Positions 59,673 to 64,000 of a DNA stretch of 64,000 nt are shown here, piece by piece. The DNA is from Rhodococcus sp. PAMC28707 (GTDB lineage: Bacteria > Actinomycetota > Actinomycetes > Mycobacteriales > Mycobacteriaceae): NCBI RefSeq assembly GCF_004795915.1, contig NZ_CP039253.1:310001-374000 (forward strand). The letters run 5' to 3'. The translations under genes were made by a program, and so were the position numbers. How positions within the stretch are numbered: the stretch's first letter is position 1; every line of letters begins with the position of its first letter. A model generated the notes under the pieces. The model worked only from the letters and a program-made list of their open reading frames with translations, made no database searches and was not told the origin of the DNA.

Positions 59673-62351
59673 CTACAACGGCAGACGCGGCCTCAGCAGA
59701 TGCGCCACCAGTCCCGTCCATCCGGTTTGGTGGGATGCTCCCAGGCCTTCCCCGGTGTCACCGTCGAAATACTCGTTGAAGGTGGGGTGCACGCTCCACA
59801 ACGGGTCCTCGCTCGCCTCGATTCGCGCGCCATCCGCGGGACGCTTGCCGTTCACGGGCCGAAACAGCGACGCCAACCCGCTGTCGATCAAATCTGCTGC
59901 CTGCGTCAAGGTGCGGTGATTGCCGGACCCGGTGGGAATCTCGATGGTGAACGATTCGCCGTAGTGACGTCCGTATGCGCGCAACTTATCGGCCAACAAC
60001 ACGTTGACCGGGAACCAGATCGGGCCACGCCAGTTCGAGTTGCCACCGAACATGCCGGTGCGTGATTCGCCGGGTTCGTACTCGATGGACAGACTGCGGC
60101 CGTCGACATCGAACGTGACACCGTCCCGGTACGACGCCGACAGCGACCTGATTCCGTACTGCGACAGGAACTCTTCCGAATCGAACATCCTGGCCAGCAC
60201 ACGCTTGAGTCGTTCCGGTTCGACGAGGGTCAGCAGCACTCGAATTTCGTCGCCGTCCTTCCGCGCAAGCAGCGGACTGACCATGTCAGGTCGACGATGC
60301 TGCACCCACCGCAGCCGTGCGGTCAGATCAGGGCATTCCTTCTCGACCCACGACGGAATCTCGGTAGCACCGAGAATCGGGAGCAGGCCGACCATCGAAC
60401 GTACCCGCATCGGGACCGCGTCGCCCTCTGGCGGAACGAGAACGTCGTAGAAGAACCCGTCCTCTTCGTGCCATAGTGAAATATGTTGCGATCCAAATGA
60501 TTTGACAGCTTTCGCGATCGACAGAAAGTGCGAGAAGAACTTCGTCGCGACGTCGTCCCAGGCATTGTCGTGACGCGCGAGCTCGAGCGAAATCTTGAAC
60601 ATCTGTTGGCAGTAGAACGCCATCCAACTCGTGGCGTCGGATTGTTCGAGCCGAAATCCAGGAGGCAAGGGCGCAGAGCGGTTGAACAAGCCGATATTGT
60701 CCATTCCGAGGAAGCCACCCTCGAAGATGTTCGAACCCGCCGAGTCCTTTCGATTCACCCACCACGAGAAATTCAACAGCAGCTTGGTGAATACACGCAC
60801 CAGGAATTCTCGGTCGCGGTATCCGTCGATGCGGTAGACGTGCCACGCCGCCCACGCATGAACAGGTGGATTGACGTCACCGAACTCCCACTCGTAAGCG
60901 GGGAGCTGACCATTGGGATGCATTGCCCACTCCCGGCACATCAACACCAGCTGCTCTTTCGCGAAATCCGGATCGACATGTGCGAGCGGAATGGTATGAA
61001 ATGCCAAGTCCCAAGCGGCAAACCACGGATACTCCCATTCGTCGGGCATCGAGATCACGTCCGCGAGAGCAAGATGACGCCAGTGGGTGTTTCGCGCCTT
61101 GGCATCGAGCCGTGACGGCGGTGCGGGCTCCCCAACCGGGTCGCCTTCGAGCCATTGCTCGACGTCGTAACGGTAGAGCTGCTTCGTCCACAACAGCCCC
61201 GCGTACGCACGCCGAGCTATATGGCGATCGTTCTCGTCCAGATCGGATCCGATCACGACGCCGTAGAAGTCGTCGGCTTCCGAACGTCGGTCGGCAACAA
61301 TGGCGTCGAACCCACGTCCGAAGGTCTGCGCGTCCGGCTCGTTTTGAGACAGGCGAAGCTTGACCTCGACGGCAGCGCCGGGTGCGATATCGTCGAATCG
61401 AAACCAGAACGCCGACTTCGTGCCCGTCTGTTCAGGGTTTACCGCACCGGTGTCCCCCTCTACGACGCGGCGGCCGATTCCGTCCTTGCAATACGCGCTG
61501 ACATTCTCCTGACCCCAGAGCTGCGCCGAGTTCGTTTCGTTGTCGCAGAAGAGGACCTCGGGTTCTCCTTCGGCGCTCAGGTAGTACTTTCCGAGAAAGC
61601 CATGTTCGGCGGCGATTGCGCGCACCTGGCCGGACTGCAATTCGGGAGCAGTCATCTGCGAAAGGGAGCCGCCACGGTCGTCGCGACCCCACGCCCAGGT
61701 GTTGCGCAACCAGAGATGCGGCAGCAAATCCACCGACGCGGCCTCTGGGCCATGATTGGTGATCGAGATGACGATGGCGATGTCGTCCGGGGCGGCCTTG
61801 GCGTAGGTGATCTGCACGTCGAAGAATCGGTTCTCGTCGAGAATTCCGGTATCGGAGAGTTCGTACTCCCGCTCGTCTCGTCCTCGTTGCGCGTTCTCCT
61901 CACGAAGCTGCCGATACGGATACTCGGCGTGTGGATAGCGGTAGAGCCACTGCATCCAGCTGTGACTGGGGGTGCCGTCGACGACCCACCAGTACTCCTT
62001 GACGTCCTCGCCGTGGTTGCCTTCACCGTTGGTAAGACCGAAGAGTCGTTCCTTGAGGACGGGGTCCTTGCGATTCCACAGCGCGAAAGCGAAGTTGAGA
62101 AACCCGAAACGATCGCAGATCCCGCCTAACCCGTCTTCTCCCCACCTGTAGGCCCGCGCATGCGCCTGATCGAAGGGAAAGGACTGCCAGGCGTCCCCAT
62201 CGGACGAGTAGTCCTCACGGACTGTGCCCCACTGACGGCCGGCAAGATAGGGACCCCACTGACGCCATGGTCCGGACACACCGGGCGACTCGGCGAGCCG
62301 CGAATGCTCTGCGGTCCTCGGATTGGGCAGTGGTTCGGTGGCATCGGTCAC
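59673..62351 (-). CDS. GH63/MGH1-like alpha-glucosidase
   Basis: 892-residue cytoplasmic glycoside hydrolase of the (alpha/alpha)6 GH63-like type. Seen: WGPYLAGRQWGTVREDYS at the start, FAWDLAFHTIPLAHVDP-type segment (about residue 450), GMDNIGLFNRS, MFGGNSNWRGPIWFPVN and the C-terminal FNEYFDGDTGEG. The mannosylglycerate-hydrolase-like branch acts on glucosyl- or mannosylglycerate; the substrate here is not known. No signal peptide. Catalytic residues not pinned down. The gene stands alone. Confidence 0.88.
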   Translation of the reverse strand: MTDATEPLPNPRTAEHSRLAESPGVSGPWRQWGPYLAGRQWGTVREDYSSDGDAWQSFPFDQAHARAYRWGEDGLGGICDRFGFLNFAFALWNRKDPVLKERLFGLTNGEGNHGEDVKEYWWVVDGTPSHSWMQWLYRYPHAEYPYRQLREENAQRGRDEREYELSDTGILDENRFFDVQITYAKAAPDDIAIVISITNHGPEAASVDLLPHLWLRNTWAWGRDDRGGSLSQMTAPELQSGQVRAIAAEHGFLGKYYLSAEGEPEVLFCDNETNSAQLWGQENVSAYCKDGIGRRVVEGDTGAVNPEQTGTKSAFWFRFDDIAPGAAVEVKLRLSQNEPDAQTFGRGFDAIVADRRSEADDFYGVVIGSDLDENDRHIARRAYAGLLWTKQLYRYDVEQWLEGDPVGEPAPPSRLDAKARNTHWRHLALADVISMPDEWEYPWFAAWDLAFHTIPLAHVDPDFAKEQLVLMCREWAMHPNGQLPAYEWEFGDVNPPVHAWAAWHVYRIDGYRDREFLVRVFTKLLLNFSWWVNRKDSAGSNIFEGGFLGMDNIGLFNRSAPLPPGFRLEQSDATSWMAFYCQQMFKISLELARHDNAWDDVATKFFSHFLSIAKAVKSFGSQHISLWHEEDGFFYDVLVPPEGDAVPMRVRSMVGLLPILGATEIPSWVEKECPDLTARLRWVQHRRPDMVSPLLARKDGDEIRVLLTLVEPERLKRVLARMFDSEEFLSQYGIRSLSASYRDGVTFDVDGRSLSIEYEPGESRTGMFGGNSNWRGPIWFPVNVLLADKLRAYGRHYGESFTIEIPTGSGNHRTLTQAADLIDSGLASLFRPVNGKRPADGARIEASEDPLWSVHPTFNEYFDGDTGEGLGASHQTGWTGLVAHLLRPRLPL

Positions 62352-62455
62352 GGCACCAGTCTGCTACCTCGATGGCAGGCTCGCGTACCGATGAGTTTCA
62401 CCGAGCCCTCAGGTCGAACGAGAAGAGCCCTTACAACCACGAAAAGAGAAGATCG

Positions 62456-63001
62456 ATGCGCACACTGACAGCAGGTCTGTTTCACTCCGTCGACGGCGTG
62501 GTCGAGTCCCCCGATCAATGGCAGTTCGATAGTTTCGACGAAGAAATGGGGGGTCTGCTGGGGGCGATGATCGAGCGAGTGGACACGGTGATTCTCGGAC
62601 GAGTCGGATACGAGCAGTGGTCGGACTATTGGACGACTGCAGGGGACGAGGACGGCTTCGGGGGCTTCATCAACTCGGTTCCCAAACACGTCGCTTCCAG
62701 GACGCTTGCCGGTCCACTCGCCTGGGCGAATGCCTCACTCATCGACGGGGATCTCGATGACTTCGTTCACGATCTGAAGGCATCGGAAGGAGGAGAGATC
62801 GCCGTGGTCGGCGGCATTTCCATCGTTCGCCACCTGTTCTTCGCCGGACTCCTCGACTCACTGACGCTGATGACGCACCCGGTGATTGCCGGTTCGGGTC
62901 GAAAGATGTTCGAACCAGGTGACCCGCTCACCAAGCTCGTGTTGCGCAGCGTGCGCACGACCTCCAAGGGCAACGCGATTCTGGAGTACGCGAGAACCTG
63001 A
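62456..63001 (+). CDS. RibD/dihydrofolate-reductase-like protein
   Basis: 181-residue protein of the RibD C-terminal/DHFR-like family: start MRTLTAGLFHSVDGVVESP, then GRVGYEQW and the NADPH loop GGISIVRHLFFAGLLD. It does not carry the classical DHFR active site, so the reductase substrate is unknown. ATG 62456 follows an AAGAGAAG SD-like stretch; earlier open codons are excluded. Divergent from the glucosidase gene, 104 bases between starts. Confidence 0.88.
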   Translation: MRTLTAGLFHSVDGVVESPDQWQFDSFDEEMGGLLGAMIERVDTVILGRVGYEQWSDYWTTAGDEDGFGGFINSVPKHVASRTLAGPLAWANASLIDGDLDDFVHDLKASEGGEIAVVGGISIVRHLFFAGLLDSLTLMTHPVIAGSGRKMFEPGDPLTKLVLRSVRTTSKGNAILEYART

Positions 63002-63184
63002 TCAGACGCGACAGACTCGCAGCAGTGCAGCGACATCCGTGCGATCGAGGCCCTTGGGGGGTGGATCTTGCAGGAGAATCTCTCGCAATCGGGCCATGAA
63101 ACTCTGCCGACTCACACCGAACTCGGTCAGCACGTCCTCGGTCGGACCGAAGACGTGGGGAATCGGAGTGTGCTGACCCTGCAT
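63002..63184 (-). CDS. Small conserved-looking protein
   Basis: 60 residues (MQGQHTPIPHVFGPTEDVL start). ATG has AAAGGA six bases before it, a good SD, and its stop directly abuts the preceding gene's stop. FGVSRQSFMARLREILL suggests a helix-turn-helix-like segment. No family recognised. Confidence 0.6.
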   Translation of the reverse strand: MQGQHTPIPHVFGPTEDVLTEFGVSRQSFMARLREILLQDPPPKGLDRTDVAALLRVCRV

Positions 63185-63341
63185 CGAAGTTCCTTTCGGT
63201 CACCTGCCGCTCGGTAGCGACTCTGTTCAACGGTCTATCCCCCGACAAGCAACGAACGTTACACATTCGCCCCAAGTGGAACGCTCTTGGAAACATGAAA
63301 CGCCCACGTCTCCTGCGTCCCCGGTCGTAGCATCAGATCCC

Positions 63342-63761
63342 GTGACCCCTGCTCTCCGCATCCTCGTGTACAGCAGCAACTCCGACACGCGCGCGTATGT
63401 GACGACGGCTATCGGCACACGCCCTGAAGCGACACTCGGCGCGTTCGACTATCTCGAAGTCGCATCGGCCCCGATGGTGATTCACTATCTGGACGCCGGG
63501 GGCATCGACCTCGCGATCCTCGACGGGGAGTCGGCTCCTGCCGGGGGAATGGGCGTGGCGAAGCAACTGCGGGACGAGCTCGCGCACTGTCCTCCGCTGG
63601 TGGTTCTGACCGGCCGACCGGACGACAGATGGTTGGCAGATTGGTCCGGTGCCGACGCGGCAGTGTCACATCCGCTGGACCCGTTCGTGTTGACGGAAAC
63701 AGTCGTGAAACTACTCGAAAACCTGCCGAAAGCGCCACCGTCCCAAACTTTTCCCGCGTAG
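63342..63761 (+). CDS. Atypical response-regulator receiver (Rv3143 position)
   Basis: 139-residue stand-alone receiver domain. The phospho-acceptor region DLAILDGESAPAGG retains the Asp. The N-terminal acidic pair is replaced by Ser/Asn (ILVYSSNSD) and the conserved Lys of the KP motif by His (SHPLDPF). It may thus not be phosphorylated normally. It lies directly upstream of nuoA, as Rv3143 does in mycobacteria. GTG 63342 is chosen; TAGCAT eight bases before it could be a leaderless -10. Confidence 0.85.
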   Translation: MTPALRILVYSSNSDTRAYVTTAIGTRPEATLGAFDYLEVASAPMVIHYLDAGGIDLAILDGESAPAGGMGVAKQLRDELAHCPPLVVLTGRPDDRWLADWSGADAAVSHPLDPFVLTETVVKLLENLPKAPPSQTFPA

Positions 63762-63885
63762 TGGACCCGACACCCTTTCCGCACAGTCCGAAACAGAGAC
63801 ACGTCGGGGCATCACACCGGTAGGCTGTGTTTCAGCTCACATTCCTACAGGCTGCTCACAAGGCATGCACGGAGGCGCGAACAGC

Positions 63886-64000
63886 ATGAACGAGTACATT
63901 CCCATCCTTGTCCTCGGTGCTGTCGCCGTCGCCTTCGCTCTCGTCTCCGTCGTCATCGCCTCGGTAGTCGGCCCGAAGCGGTACAACAGGGCGAAGATGG
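63886..64000 (+). CDS. nuoA: NADH-quinone oxidoreductase subunit A (partial, cut by the window end)
   Basis: First 38 codons only: MNEYIPILVLGAVAVAFALV, a membrane helix, then VVGPKRYNRAKM, the standard NuoA start. GGAGG lies ten bases upstream. Subunit of respiratory complex I; the nuo operon should continue beyond the window. Confidence 0.92.
   Translation, partial: MNEYIPILVLGAVAVAFALVSVVIASVVGPKRYNRAKM

Overview
The window looks like a core chromosomal segment of a high-GC mycolic-acid actinomycete, most probably Rhodococcus or a close relative. The basis is gene content and gene order. The blocks nrdR / ChiZ-like / lexA, hflX-dapF-miaA, miaB-gluABCD-recX-recA, pspM-pspA-clgR-pgsA-argA-ftsK, rnj-dapA-thyX and dapB follow the order I know from Mycobacterium tuberculosis (about Rv2718c to Rv2773c). 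Fructose-PTS and accessory genes are interspersed. recA has no intein. I saw no tRNA, rRNA or CRISPR array.

Layout. 0-6.4 kb: the HrpA helicase, NrdR, and a divergent ChiZ-like/lexA pair with two SOS boxes. 6.4-16.1 kb: an acyl-CoA dehydrogenase, an NCS2 nucleobase permease coupled to ptsI, and a divergent fruR-fruK-fruA-ptsH operon. ptsI and this operon together form a complete fructose phosphotransferase system. 16.1-24.2 kb: tRNA and ribosome maintenance (hflX, miaA, miaB) and lysine biosynthesis (dapF), with small conserved proteins. 24.3-27.7 kb: gluABCD, an ABC importer of the glutamate type. 27.8-31.7 kb: recA-recX under an SOS box, a DUF3046 protein, a glycosyltransferase and a TetR regulator. 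31.8-39 kb: the Psp envelope-stress genes (clgR, pspA, pspM), pgsA, argA, a YciI-like protein and ftsK. 39-48.4 kb: a TSUP permease, RNase J, dapA, thyX, a ribbon-helix-helix protein with an operator-like array, a glucose-6-phosphate dehydrogenase, a YcaQ/AlkX-type glycosylase and a frameshifted hydrolase.

48.5-56.4 kb is the accessory part. A DUF222/HNH protein is followed by an island of about 5.6 kb that has split a flavodoxin-like gene of the dapB operon. The C-terminal third of that gene lies at 50374-50562 and its N-terminal half at 56104-56373. The island carries a decayed serine recombinase, an IS1380-type transposase, two divergent genes of unknown function separated by an 11-C tract, and an intact second flavodoxin copy. 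One of the two unknown proteins has an Rx4H motif of the kind seen in HEPN ribonucleases.

56.4-64 kb: dapB and a TPR membrane protein, an ABC ATPase, a zinc alcohol dehydrogenase, a GH63-like glucosidase, a RibD/DHFR-like reductase, an atypical receiver protein and the first 115 bases of nuoA.

The region is rich in short tandem duplications: 15 bp in the ChiZ-like gene, 3 x 15 bp in hflX, 21 bp at the end of gluD, 4 x 16 bp between Psp genes, 15 bp upstream of dapB, and 3 x 5 bp in a broken hydrolase. Several genes appear to be leaderless, with a TAnnnT hexamer 6-8 bases before the start codon.
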